From NCBI GenBank assembly GCA_042140185.1, contig CP159477.1, forward strand, positions 2,294,001 to 2,358,000: a stretch of 64,000 nt of DNA, written 5' to 3'. A model generated the notes under the pieces. That model was given only the letters and a program-made list of their open reading frames with translations. It was not told the origin of the DNA and made no database searches. The stretch comes from JANSXG01 sp024743075. GTDB taxonomy: Bacteria; Planctomycetota; Phycisphaerae; Phycisphaerales; UBA1924. The translations under genes were made by a program, and so were the position numbers. Positions 54,682 through 64,000 of the stretch are shown here, one piece after another; position 1 is the first letter of the stretch, and each line of letters begins with the position of its first letter.

Positions 54682-55530
54682 ATGGCATCACGCGACAGAC
54701 TGATTCGAGCGACGCCTCGCTCCCCGGGCCAGCGGCCGGTCCGGCGATCGGTTCGCGGTTTTTCGCTGATCGATCTTCTGGTTTCGCTCGCCGTGATCAC
54801 GACCCTGACGGCGATCATGCTTCCGGCGCTGTCGCAGGCGCAGGAAGCGGCCCGTCGCGTGGGCTGCGCGTCGAACATGCGTCAGATCGGCATGGCGCTG
54901 CAGATGTACGCGTACGACTACGGCGACCGCCTGCCGCAGAGTCAGTTCCTCGATGTGGACGATCGGACATACAGCCCGCAGGACACGATCTTTATCTACC
55001 TGTCCGAGGAAACCACGGGTAACCGGGTTGTGTTCGACTACGAGGACCGCTGGGACGGTCTCGGGTTCCTGTTCGACCGTGAGTACCTCGATGCGTCGCA
55101 GGCCTTTTACTGCCCGAGCCACGCCGGCGACCACGCGTTCGAGCATTACCGCGAGTTGTACGACGAGCGCGACGGCGATATCGCGACGAACTATCAGTAC
55201 CGCCTGCCGCAGAATGTTCGGTACTTCAGCGACTACCGCAGCTCGACGACGCTGCTCGCCGACGCCATGCGGACCCGGCTCGACTACAACCATCTCGTCG
55301 GCAACTACATGTTCAAGGCCGACCTGAGCGTGACGTGGTACGCCGACACGGACGGGCGGCTGTTCGCGAGTCTCCCGAGCGATCTGACGAACGCCGGTGA
55401 CGCCGTCCAGGCGCTCGAGATGGCGTGGGAAGTGCTCGACACCAAGGGTGACAGCGAGCCCGCAGCACCCGGTGGCGGCAACGGCGGCGGCGGCGTCCCC
55501 GGCGGACCGATCGCCGGCGGCGGCAACTGA
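54682..55530 (+). CDS. Type II secretion-like pseudopilin
   Basis: A 282-residue prepilin-like protein. The cleavage/methylation site is RGFSLIDLLVSLAVITTLTA: a Gly before the cut, Phe at +1, then a hydrophobic helix. Position +5 is Asp where nearly all type IV pilins and pseudopilins have Glu. The mature protein has CASNMRQIGMALQMYAYDYG, the usual region after the helix in planctomycete pseudopilins, a CPSHAGDHAFEH segment, and a Gly-rich tail (GGGNGGGGVPGG). It is divergent from the ECF sigma gene across a 293-base region with two inverted repeats. Confidence 0.88.
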   Translation: MASRDRLIRATPRSPGQRPVRRSVRGFSLIDLLVSLAVITTLTAIMLPALSQAQEAARRVGCASNMRQIGMALQMYAYDYGDRLPQSQFLDVDDRTYSPQDTIFIYLSEETTGNRVVFDYEDRWDGLGFLFDREYLDASQAFYCPSHAGDHAFEHYRELYDERDGDIATNYQYRLPQNVRYFSDYRSSTTLLADAMRTRLDYNHLVGNYMFKADLSVTWYADTDGRLFASLPSDLTNAGDAVQALEMAWEVLDTKGDSEPAAPGGGNGGGGVPGGPIAGGGN

Positions 55531-55665
55531 ACCCGATCCCGGCCGGATCTCCAACACCCAACTTGGCCTTCGTGTGGCGGCTCGTCTGCGCACGATCGTG
55601 TTAAGGTGATCGGCCCGGAACCGCGATGGTTGTGCGCGTCTGATTCCGAGGGGGCCGGGAAAAAT

Positions 55666-56757
55666 ATGATCCGATCTGTCACCCCATTCATCGCGATTGT
55701 CGCTGCGCTGTGCTTTGTGCAGGCTGTCTCGGCGCAGCTCACGCCTGATCGGCTGTACTCGGGGGTGAACCTCGAAATCCCGATGCGGGTCGAGTTGCCG
55801 CGCGAGGCGCTCTGCGCGGAGATTCACCTGCTCGCGCCGGACACCGGACGCATCCTGACGCGTTCGGCCGTCGACGGCGGCTCGATCGACCTGAGCGAAC
55901 TGTTCCCGCTCATCTGGACGGAGCGTCGACCAACGGTCCGGCTCGCCCAACTGGTGGTGGACGAGCGCCCTATCGGTGCGCCGGTGGTCATCGAACCGAT
56001 GGTGTCACCGACCCGAGCGGAGGACCGACTCACCTCGATCCTCAGGGCGGCGGCCCTGCTCGAGAACGCGATCGAGAACGTGCGATCGATCCTGTCGCTT
56101 CCGATCCCTGCGCGCGAGCGTCTTCGCGGTGAGGTCGTCGTGCGCGAGCCCGCGGAGGTCGTGCTCTCTGGTGTTCGGACCTGGGTGCTGGAACGGATCA
56201 CTTTCGAGACGACCGCCGGCGATCTGGAAATCTCGCTGCGTCCGGACGCTGCGCCGCGGACGGCGTTTCACTTCCTGTCGCTGAGCAAGGGTGGTTTCTA
56301 CGTCGGGACCACGTTTCATCGGGTGATCGCCGAGGATGCGCAGGGCAACCCGTTCCTGATCCAGGGCGGCGACCCGACGGGGACGGGCGTGGGCGGACCG
56401 GGTTTCTCGATCGACTTCGAGCCGTCATCGCTGCAGCACGATTTCGGCATCGTGTCGCTCGCGCGGCTGCCGGACGACCCGAACTCGGGTGGTTCGCAGT
56501 TCTTCATCTGCCTGAGCCGCGCGGGGTGTGCGAACCTCGACGGGCGGTACACGGCGTTCGCCGAGGTGGTGCGTGGGGCGTCGACGATTCAGACGATCGC
56601 AGCGCTTCCGGTCGGGCCGATCGACCCGGACGACGAGGATTCGGCACGCGAGCGTCCGCTGGAGCCGCCGGTGATCACTGCGGTTCGCGTTCGGCCCGCG
56701 ACCCCGACGCTACCGGAGCGTTTGGAACCCGGCGATGTTCCACCGGTCGAGCGCTGA
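55666..56757 (+). CDS. Secreted cyclophilin-type peptidyl-prolyl isomerase
   Basis: A 363-residue exported protein. After a signal peptide (IRSVTPFIAIVAALCFVQAV) and about 160 residues of unrecognised N-terminal domain comes a cyclophilin domain: LERITFETTAGDLEISLRPD, APRTAFHFLSLSKGGFYVGT then TFHRVIAEDAQGNPFLIQGG, and SLARLPDDPNSGGSQFFICL, with the active-site FHRV and QFF segments. It should catalyse prolyl isomerisation in the periplasm. The ATG at 55666 lies after GGGGCCGGG. A Pro-rich tail ends the protein. Confidence 0.92.
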   Translation: MIRSVTPFIAIVAALCFVQAVSAQLTPDRLYSGVNLEIPMRVELPREALCAEIHLLAPDTGRILTRSAVDGGSIDLSELFPLIWTERRPTVRLAQLVVDERPIGAPVVIEPMVSPTRAEDRLTSILRAAALLENAIENVRSILSLPIPARERLRGEVVVREPAEVVLSGVRTWVLERITFETTAGDLEISLRPDAAPRTAFHFLSLSKGGFYVGTTFHRVIAEDAQGNPFLIQGGDPTGTGVGGPGFSIDFEPSSLQHDFGIVSLARLPDDPNSGGSQFFICLSRAGCANLDGRYTAFAEVVRGASTIQTIAALPVGPIDPDDEDSARERPLEPPVITAVRVRPATPTLPERLEPGDVPPVER

Positions 56758-56774
56758 TGCAGCCTATCGATCGA

Positions 56775-57487
56775 TCAACCGCCGTGCAGTTCGCGCCACT
56801 TGGTGACCGCTTCCGGCTCGCGCGGGTAGAGCGGGCCGAACTCGACCGGGGGAGTGGAATGGATGGTGGCGGACGCTTCGAGGACCGCGACGGCGTCGAA
56901 GAGCGGCGGGTGGACCCGGACCTGTTCCGGGAGCAAACGCGCTGATCTGAGCGTCGCGACGAAGCGGTCGTCGGCGATGAGCAGGGAGCAAGTCGAGAGG
57001 TCGAGGGTGTTCAGTTGTTGCACCTTGGCGGAGAGACGGCGGCCTGCGGGATCGAACCGCTCGATCCAGACGGAGTCTCGCTTCCAGCCGAGGGCGACAG
57101 CGATCGCCGAATCGTGGTTCAGTGTCTCCGCTCGTCGGACAAGCACTGCGCTGTCGGCACACCGACGCATCCGGTGCTGTGGGCGAGCGCGAGCATCTTG
57201 GCGACGGTGGCCGCGATGCGCAGGGCGGTGAAGCCACCGGGGCCGATGGAGACGGCGACCTGTGACAGGTCCGCCGGAGCAATGCCGGCAGCGCGACAGG
57301 CGCGGTCGATCGCGGGCAGCAGGGCGTCGTCGTGGCGGGAGACCGGTTCGAGGTATGCCCGGGCGAGAACCTCCGCGGAACCGTCGCCCTCCTGACGAGC
57401 GCGACCGACAGCGACGGCCGTCCAGCGCTCGGCGGCGGAGGATGGGTTCGAGGTTTCGATCGCGAGGGTGAGCGGGGCATCGGGCAT
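56775..57487 (-). CDS. tsaB: tRNA threonylcarbamoyladenosine biosynthesis protein TsaB, frame broken near 57145-57152
   Basis: About 237 residues once one missing base is restored. TsaB partners TsaD in making the t6A37 modification of ANN-decoding tRNAs. The N-terminal half has PLTLAIETSNPSS and VAVSIGPGGFTALRIAATVA (the TsaB/Gcp signature) with SRHDDALLPAIDRA; the C-terminal half in another frame has AVLVRRAETLNHDSAIAVAL. The break lies at about 57145-57152 (GACAGCGCAGTG), where one extra base gives VPTAAVLVRRAE. As tsaB is normally essential, an assembly error is likely. A TACACT box lies 10 bases before the ATG. Confidence 0.88.
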
Positions 57488-57497
57488 GGGCGACGAA

Positions 57498-57503
57498 AGT
57501 GTA
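57498..57503 (-). promoter_or_regulatory. Candidate -10 box TACACT before tsaB
   Basis: TACACT on the minus strand lies 10 bases upstream of the tsaB ATG (57487). Same hexamer and similar spacing as before the FAD oxidoreductase and ruvB. Confidence 0.4.
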
Positions 57504-57592
57504 CCCCGATGAATTCCCAATCAGTTCTGGGCCGGTTCCGCTGGGTCGGCTACTCTGAATGCCCTACTGCTCGGATGATGGAGGCGCTCGGC

Positions 57593-58210
57593 ATGGCTCA
57601 GGATGAACTGGGAGACAACATCGACGACGGGTACGAAGAACCGGTGCGCATCGAGGACGAGCCGGACGCGGAAGCCGCGCCGTATCCGAACGATGAGCGG
57701 CTGAAGAACGATCGGCCTTCGAAACACGGCCTGCCCCCGGATTTCGGCGCGGAGCAGTCGGTGCTGACGATCCGTCCCGCGTTCTATCGGGCCAAGCCGG
57801 TGCGTTCGATCCTCCTGGTCTTGCTTCCGGTCGTCGCGACCGCGGCGGCGATGTACTTCCCCGAGACCGGGAAGGTGCGCTACGGCGCGTGGACGCTCTT
57901 GATCAGCGCGGTGGTGTGTTGGGTGCCGCTGACGGTGTGGTGGTTCGTCGCGACGCGCAGGCGCGGGCTGGAAATCACCAACAAGCGGACGATCGAGCGG
58001 CGCGGGCTGCTGAGCAAGTCGACGGACGAGGTGCTGCACGATCACGTGCGCAATGTGAAGGTCGATCAGACCTTTTATCACCGCGTGGTGCGGATCGGGC
58101 AGATCGGTATCGCCAGTTCCGGCTCTGACCAGACGGAGATCGTCATGGAGGATCTCCCAAACCCCAATCGGGTTCGGGAGATCATCGACCTGTACCGCCC
58201 TCTGGACTGA
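57593..58210 (+). CDS. Membrane protein with bacterial PH (bPH2) domain
   Basis: A 205-residue protein with an acidic N-terminus, two membrane helices (SILLVLLPVVATAAAMYF; WTLLISAVVCWVPLTVWWFV) and a C-terminal bacterial PH-like domain: RRGLEITNKRTIERRGLLSK, then EVLHDHVRNVKVDQTFYHRV and IGIASSGSDQTEIVMEDLPN. The family (YdbT/YdbS-like) is common but its role is unknown. The ATG at 57593 has GGAGG seven bases upstream; ATGs at 57509 and 57575 are also in frame. Its end overlaps the converging DUF418 gene by 29 bases. Confidence 0.82.
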   Translation: MAQDELGDNIDDGYEEPVRIEDEPDAEAAPYPNDERLKNDRPSKHGLPPDFGAEQSVLTIRPAFYRAKPVRSILLVLLPVVATAAAMYFPETGKVRYGAWTLLISAVVCWVPLTVWWFVATRRRGLEITNKRTIERRGLLSKSTDEVLHDHVRNVKVDQTFYHRVVRIGQIGIASSGSDQTEIVMEDLPNPNRVREIIDLYRPLD

Positions 58211-59488
58211 TCCGCGGCGACCGGGCGATGGGTTCGATACGCCAGTAGGTCAGCGAGCGCCACAACCATTCCATCGGGCCGAAGCGGAACCGCTTCAGCC
58301 AGATCAGGCTGAAGGCGATCTGGAAGGCCCAGACGGCGACGACGACCAAGAGCAGTTCGGAGCGGGAGAGTTGGCCGAAGAGGCCGAAGCCCCAGCCGTA
58401 GAACAGGGTGGCGCCGATCAGCGACTGCATGAGGTAGTTGGTGAAAGCCATGCGCCCGACGGCGGCGAGGCCGTTGCGGACCTGCGGCGCGATGGCGGCT
58501 TTGCAGACGATCATGATGAGCCCCACCCACGCGAGGGCGATGCCCACGGAGCCGAAGGCGTTGAACGCGCCGTTGACGCCGAAGTACCTGAGCGGGTCGA
58601 AATCGCTGGCGTGCATGCCGGAGACTCCGAGCAGGATCAGCGGCATGCCGACGAGCAGGCCGGCGCCCGTGAGGATGCTGTAGAAACGGAAGGAGCGCTG
58701 GGCGCTGAAGACCCCCCACTTGAACAGTGCCATACCGAGGAGCATCATCGCGCTGACACGCCACATGGCCCAGGTCAGCAAGACGTACGTCTGCATGAAG
58801 AATACGTTCTCGGCCGACCCCGCGGCGCGCCGAAGAAGCCGCTCATCACGGTTTGTCGCTCGGCCTCGAGTTCGGTCTCGGTCGGGTAGAAGCTGACCTG
58901 CATCTCCGACCACATGTCCGCGAAACCAGCGTCACCGGATTCGGCTGCGTTGCGCACGTACTCGAAGCCGAGCTGCTGGGCGACCGCGAGGATCGGGGCG
59001 ATCGGCAGCAGGATCGCGGCGAGGACCACGAGCATGACCGGCGGCAAGCGCCGGAAGAGGAACACGACCATGCCGACGAGCGCGTACGAGACGAGAATGT
59101 CGCCGAACCAGATCAGATAGGCGTGGAGCATGCCGATGACCAGCAGCCAGCCCATGCGCCGGTAGTGCACACCGGCGGATCGCCCGCGCTTCTGCTCGAT
59201 GCGACTGGAGAAGAGCACGATGCCCGCACCGAAGAGCATCGAGAAGATCGACATCATCTTCTGATCAAAGAAGAGGTGGCCGAGCAACCAGGACCAGTAG
59301 TCCGCGCCGTCGAAGCCGCCCTGGAGCGGCGGTTTGAAGAACGCGTAGCTGGACAGGGCGAACGATGGGATGTTCATCACGAAGATGCCCAAGAGCGCTA
59401 GGCCCCGGAGGACGTCGAGCGAGTCGATTCGCTCGCTCTCGCCGACGGGGGTCAGCGGAGTGGCTGGGCCAGTGTGGTTCGGATCCAA
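58182..59488 (-). CDS. DUF418 membrane protein, frame broken near 58815-58832
   Basis: About 435 residues once one missing base in the GCGCGCCGCGGGG stretch is restored. The N-terminal half begins ERIDSLDVLRGLALLGIFVM, the DUF418/acyltransferase-3-like start, with LLVIGMLHAYLIWFGDILVS; the C-terminal half has AVGRMAFTNYLMQSLIGATL, FQIAFSLIWLKRFRFGPMEW and LWRSLTYWR (the DUF418 signature). About nine membrane helices in all. Function is unknown. The start is a TTG at 59488 behind GGAGG and overlaps the HAD gene by 37 bases. Confidence 0.85.
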
Positions 59489-60159
59489 TCGAGCACCTCC
59501 TCCGTGCGTGACAGATCGTCAAAGAAGCCGTCGGCGTCGGGCATGTGCTCGGTGCCGAACGAGCCGGTCCCGACCGCCAGCACGCGGCAGCCGTGGGCCC
59601 GGGCGCAGGATACATCGTGGGGCGTGTCACCGACGATGAGCACCTGCTCGGGCGAGACCTCGCGCCCGAACCGCTCGCGGAAGCGGGTGAACCCGACGGC
59701 CGGGAGGTGCTCGCGCGCGGGAGGGTCGTGCGGGGAGTCGCACCCCCAGACGGTGATTGGGAAGCGGTCCGGATCGATTCCGGCGGCGCGGAGTTTGATC
59801 GCCCCGGTATCGGGATAGTTGCCGGTCAGGAGGCCGAGCGTAAACCCGCCGTCGGTCTCGATCGCGTCGAGCAGTTCGACGATGCCCGGGCAGGGGCGGG
59901 CCATGCCCGGCTCGACGACGAGCCGGGAGAGGTGGTCCCGGTAGCCGGCCCGGAACGCTTCGACGGTCTCGGGAGAGACCGGCTGGGCGTGGGCGCTGAG
60001 CAGGTCCGCGATGATGAGCGGGTCGAGGCGACCGGCGTACTCCACGCGATGCTCGTCGAAGGTGTCGCCGAAGGCGGCGCGACCGGCGAGGCCCATGGCC
60101 TGAATGCCCGTGCGGCTGGTGGTGATGAGGGTGGCGTCGACGTCGAAGAGAATCAGCAT
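59452..60159 (-). CDS. HAD-family hydrolase (phosphoglycolate phosphatase-like)
   Basis: A 235-residue HAD hydrolase. Motif I is LILFDVDATLITT (nucleophile Asp and the general Asp two residues later; the usual Gly-Thr is Ala-Thr), motif II is GLLTGNYPDTG, motif III the Lys of AIKLRAAGI, motif IV VLIVGDTPHDVSCARAHGCR. A helical cap lies between motifs I and II, as in phosphoglycolate phosphatases, but the substrate is unknown. It is transcribed away from dnaG and its end overlaps DUF418. Confidence 0.9.
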   Translation of the reverse strand: MLILFDVDATLITTSRTGIQAMGLAGRAAFGDTFDEHRVEYAGRLDPLIIADLLSAHAQPVSPETVEAFRAGYRDHLSRLVVEPGMARPCPGIVELLDAIETDGGFTLGLLTGNYPDTGAIKLRAAGIDPDRFPITVWGCDSPHDPPAREHLPAVGFTRFRERFGREVSPEQVLIVGDTPHDVSCARAHGCRVLAVGTGSFGTEHMPDADGFFDDLSRTEEVLDWIRTTLAQPLR

Positions 60160-60522
60160 GGGTATGCCCTTTTTGCAGCGAGTCGCGATGGTAGCGGGTT
60201 ACGCACCGTGTATCCCGAAACCGCAAAAAGCTGTCGGAAACGCAACAGAAATCGAACATTTTCGGGCCTGGTGCATTGACCGGGCCTCTCGCGCTGCCAC
60301 CATTGCATGAAGATCGCCTCATGCGGGAACCCCGGGCCGCACGCTGGGACCGACCTCCCACCGGCCAACCTCTCCGACCCGCGTGAGCAAGACCCCACAA
60401 CCCATCACCGAACGACTCGCCGCGGGCGGCGGGACGGTTGGTTTGCAGGACTCTCCTTTCGGACGACCGGACCTCGGGTTCGGTCCGGTTGGTCTGACGA
60501 CCGCTTCACGGAGCACGGACGC
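60160..60522. other. 363-base gap between the HAD gene and dnaG
   Basis: Divergent region holding the dnaG leader. The sequence TTGACC (60276-60281), 17 bases, ACCATT (60299-60304) on the plus strand is the best promoter candidate for dnaG. The plus strand is open in the dnaG frame from 60307, so the true start could lie further upstream than 60523. Stretch 60307-60520 has no clear coding character. Confidence 0.4.
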
Positions 60523-62556
60523 TTGGCTGCGACTGGTATCAACAACGACCGCGATCGGGTGCTGGACGCGACGAACATCGTCGACCTGGTCGGCGAACAG
60601 TTGCGCCTTGTGCCGAAGGGGCGAGAGTTCGTGTGCCTGTGCCCGTTCCACGACGACTCGAAGCCGTCGATGTATGTGGTGCCGCACAAGCAGATTTACC
60701 ACTGCTTCGCGTGCGGTGCGGGCGGGAACGCGCTCGACTTCGTGATGAACTACCACGCGATGGGCTTCGTCGAGGCGCTCAAGCACCTGGCCGAGAGGGC
60801 GGGGGTGGAACTGACGCCGTGGAAGGGCGGCGGTCAACAACCCAGCGAGGAGAATCGGTCGGGCATCACCAAGGAAGAACTGCTGAAGGCCAACGCGTTT
60901 GCGCTGTCGTTTTTCCGGACGATCTTCCGGCACCAGCAGCACGGCACGGTGGCCCGGGAAATCGCGGAGAAACGCGGGCTTGATGCCGACACGCTCGATC
61001 GGTTCCAGATCGGCGCGTCGCCGGACCGCTTCGACGGTCTGCTGTCGGCAATCCAGGCGAAATCACTCAAGCCCCAGCCGTTTGTTGAGCTCGGCCTGCT
61101 CAAGGAGAAGGAGTCCGGCGGCTACTACGACGCGCTGCGCAACCGGCTGATCTTCCCGATCCTCGACCAGATGAACCGCCCCATCGCGTTCGGCGGGCGG
61201 ATCATCAACCCCGACGACACCCCCAAGTACCTCAACAGCCCTGAGACCCGGCTGTTTCACAAGTCCTCGACGCTGTACGGCATGCACGCGGCGTTTCAGG
61301 CCATCAAGAACAGCCGCACCGCCATCATCACCGAGGGCTACACCGACGTCATCGCCTGCCACAAAGCCGGCTTCGAGAACGTGGTGGCGACGCTCGGCAC
61401 CGCGCTGACGCCGAAGCACGCCTCGCTGCTGCGACGCATCGCCGACACGGTGGTGCTGCTGTTCGACGGTGACGAAGCCGGCCAGCGGGCCGCGGACCGG
61501 GCGATCGAAGTGTTCTTCAGGGAACCCGTGGATGTGAAGATCGCGGTGCTCCCCGGCGGCAAGGATCCCGATGACCTGCTGAAGGACAAGGGCGGCGCAG
61601 AGTTGTTCGCCGAGACCATCGCTGACGCGGAAGACGCCATGGCCTTCCGGTTCGAACGATTGGAAGGCAAACTCGTCAAGTCCGGCGCCCAGCCGGGGAG
61701 CGAGGCCCGATCGCGGGTCGTCGAAGAGGAGCTGGCGCGGATCGTGGACCTCGGGCTCAACGACCTGACCCCTGTTCGGCGCCAGACGATCCTTCGGAAA
61801 CTGGCTCGCATCGCGAAAGTGGACGAGCGGGCGATGCTCGAGCAAGCGGATCGGCTTTCAAGAAGGCGTCGTCCGGGAGCGGCTCGGGCGATTGCGTCCG
61901 AGAACGCGCGGCCCGGCGGATCATCCGAGGCGGATGCGAAAACTCCGACCATCCCCAGGACGCAGGCGGACTACGCGCTGGCGTGTTTGCTGCTGGAGCC
62001 GAAGCTCGGATCGCTGCTGAAGGTCCGCGCATTATCCGCGCCGGGATCTAGCAATTCCCAGGATCCAATACAAGGATTTTTTTCCAATTTTGCCAATGAT
62101 TTGCTGCTTCTGGCGGAATCAGAGGCATACTGTTCAGATCGAGTCAAGCGGATCGCACGCCGCCTGCTCGCAGACATCATTCCGGACGCTCACACCACCG
62201 GGTCCGCCGTACCCCCAGATCAGGTACCGGACCAACTCTCGCTCTCCTGTGACGACCCGGATGATCGACGGATTGTCAGTGCACTGACTGCGGCACTGAG
62301 TCGTGAACTAGGCGGCGATCCCGACCGTCTTATCGCTCAGTGGTGTCGTTGTGTGGAGGCTCTTCGTCGGAACCGTGTCATCTCGAACTCGTCGGCTACG
62401 GATCCCGGATCCGCGGGCCGGTCGGATTCTGGCGTGTCTTCGGGACGCGCGGGTGACGACAACTCGAATTCGTCGCGCAATGCGCTCGAGGCGTATCGCA
62501 AGCTTCATCGCGAGTTCGGCGGCAACCCGCTGGCCGTGCCTCGCCCCCCCGCCTGA
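60523..62556 (+). CDS. dnaG: DNA primase DnaG
   Basis: A 677-residue primase (from the TTG at 60523, which has GGAG at 60510-60513). It makes RNA primers at the replication fork. Zinc domain: CLCPFHDDSKPSMYV and IYHCFACGAGGNALDF; RNA polymerase domain: LKANAFALSFFRTIFRH; TOPRIM: AIITEGYTDVIACHKAGFEN and VVLLFDGDEAGQRAAD. The C-terminal helicase-binding region is divergent, with a less GC-rich patch (62050-62130; many A/T third positions) and a Ser-rich linker (SNSSATDPGSAGRSDSG). rpoD follows by 140 bases, the classic dnaG-rpoD arrangement. Confidence 0.93.
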   Translation: MAATGINNDRDRVLDATNIVDLVGEQLRLVPKGREFVCLCPFHDDSKPSMYVVPHKQIYHCFACGAGGNALDFVMNYHAMGFVEALKHLAERAGVELTPWKGGGQQPSEENRSGITKEELLKANAFALSFFRTIFRHQQHGTVAREIAEKRGLDADTLDRFQIGASPDRFDGLLSAIQAKSLKPQPFVELGLLKEKESGGYYDALRNRLIFPILDQMNRPIAFGGRIINPDDTPKYLNSPETRLFHKSSTLYGMHAAFQAIKNSRTAIITEGYTDVIACHKAGFENVVATLGTALTPKHASLLRRIADTVVLLFDGDEAGQRAADRAIEVFFREPVDVKIAVLPGGKDPDDLLKDKGGAELFAETIADAEDAMAFRFERLEGKLVKSGAQPGSEARSRVVEEELARIVDLGLNDLTPVRRQTILRKLARIAKVDERAMLEQADRLSRRRRPGAARAIASENARPGGSSEADAKTPTIPRTQADYALACLLLEPKLGSLLKVRALSAPGSSNSQDPIQGFFSNFANDLLLLAESEAYCSDRVKRIARRLLADIIPDAHTTGSAVPPDQVPDQLSLSCDDPDDRRIVSALTAALSRELGGDPDRLIAQWCRCVEALRRNRVISNSSATDPGSAGRSDSGVSSGRAGDDNSNSSRNALEAYRKLHREFGGNPLAVPRPPA

Positions 62557-62572
62557 GCATCCTCTGCTCAGG
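62552..62572 (+). terminator. Hairpin overlapping the dnaG stop codon
   Basis: 8-bp perfect stem CCTGAGCA (62552-62559) / TGCTCAGG (62565-62572) with a 5-base loop. The TGA stop of dnaG lies in the left arm. There is no U-tract, so it may only pause or partly end transcription before rpoD. Confidence 0.45.
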
Positions 62573-62698
62573 CTCATCGGTACCAATTGACCGGGCAAGA
62601 TCCCGGAACATCCTGACCCTGCTGCCCTCCCCGCCCACCGGCGCGTACCCCTCTCCTCCTCCCCTGCGGACGCCCGGCGAAACTCGGAGAACTTTGGA

Positions 62699-64000
<1,302 letters not shown>

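Overview
This is a GC-rich bacterial chromosome segment. Gene content points to Planctomycetota, most likely class Phycisphaerae. The signs are a multiheme cytochrome ending in a dockerin-like repeat, a futalosine-pathway menaquinone gene (mqnE), type II-secretion-like pseudopilins, BatA/VWA/DUF4159 aerotolerance-type genes and a dnaG-rpoD pair. This assignment is an inference; no rRNA or tRNA gene was seen in the window.

Layout. 0-8.4 kb: the end of a membrane protein, a parvulin PPIase, a DCC-family protein and a sugar epimerase; then, on the minus strand, a FAD oxidoreductase and a methyltransferase (probable lipid or polyketide tailoring) separated by three less GC-rich hypothetical genes, plus ruvB; then an MBL-fold hydrolase. 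8.4-11.4 kb: a hypothetical-gene island in which each ORF is followed by a nested hairpin repeat, preceded by REP-like palindromes. 11.4-28.2 kb: an EamA transporter, DUF58, a lipoprotein, the dockerin-tailed multiheme cytochrome, FtsK with an acidic tail, a UbiA-like membrane protein, and a leftward operon BatA/VWA - VWA - DUF4175-like - DUF4159. 28.2-44.2 kb: an exopolysaccharide locus. Leftward genes make GDP-fucose (gmd, fcl) and encode glycosyltransferases, an acetyltransferase, a methyltransferase, ATP sulfurylase, a polymerase-like membrane protein and a secreted lipoprotein. Rightward genes encode UDP-glucuronate decarboxylase, an AAC(6')-like GNAT and UDP-glucose dehydrogenase. 44.3-48.6 kb: a single-chain MmeI-like (type IIL) restriction-modification enzyme, preceded by a paralogue of the 8.8 kb gene and the same repeat families. 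48.6-64 kb: mqnE, a giant coiled-coil membrane protein, an ECF sigma/anti-sigma pair, a pseudopilin, a secreted cyclophilin, tsaB, a bacterial PH-domain protein, DUF418, a HAD hydrolase, dnaG and the start of rpoD.

The EPS genes make a coherent pathway: GDP-mannose to GDP-fucose, UDP-glucose to UDP-glucuronate to UDP-xylose, then assembly, acetylation, methylation and perhaps sulfation. Nucleotide-sugar supply and assembly are encoded on two diverging arms around 40.8-41.1 kb.

Reading caution: at least ten otherwise intact genes, several of them normally essential (ftsK, tsaB), are broken by a 1-2 base frame change in short G/C runs. The simplest reading is residual indel error in a long-read or metagenome consensus. 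Those genes are annotated across the break and the break is stated in each entry.
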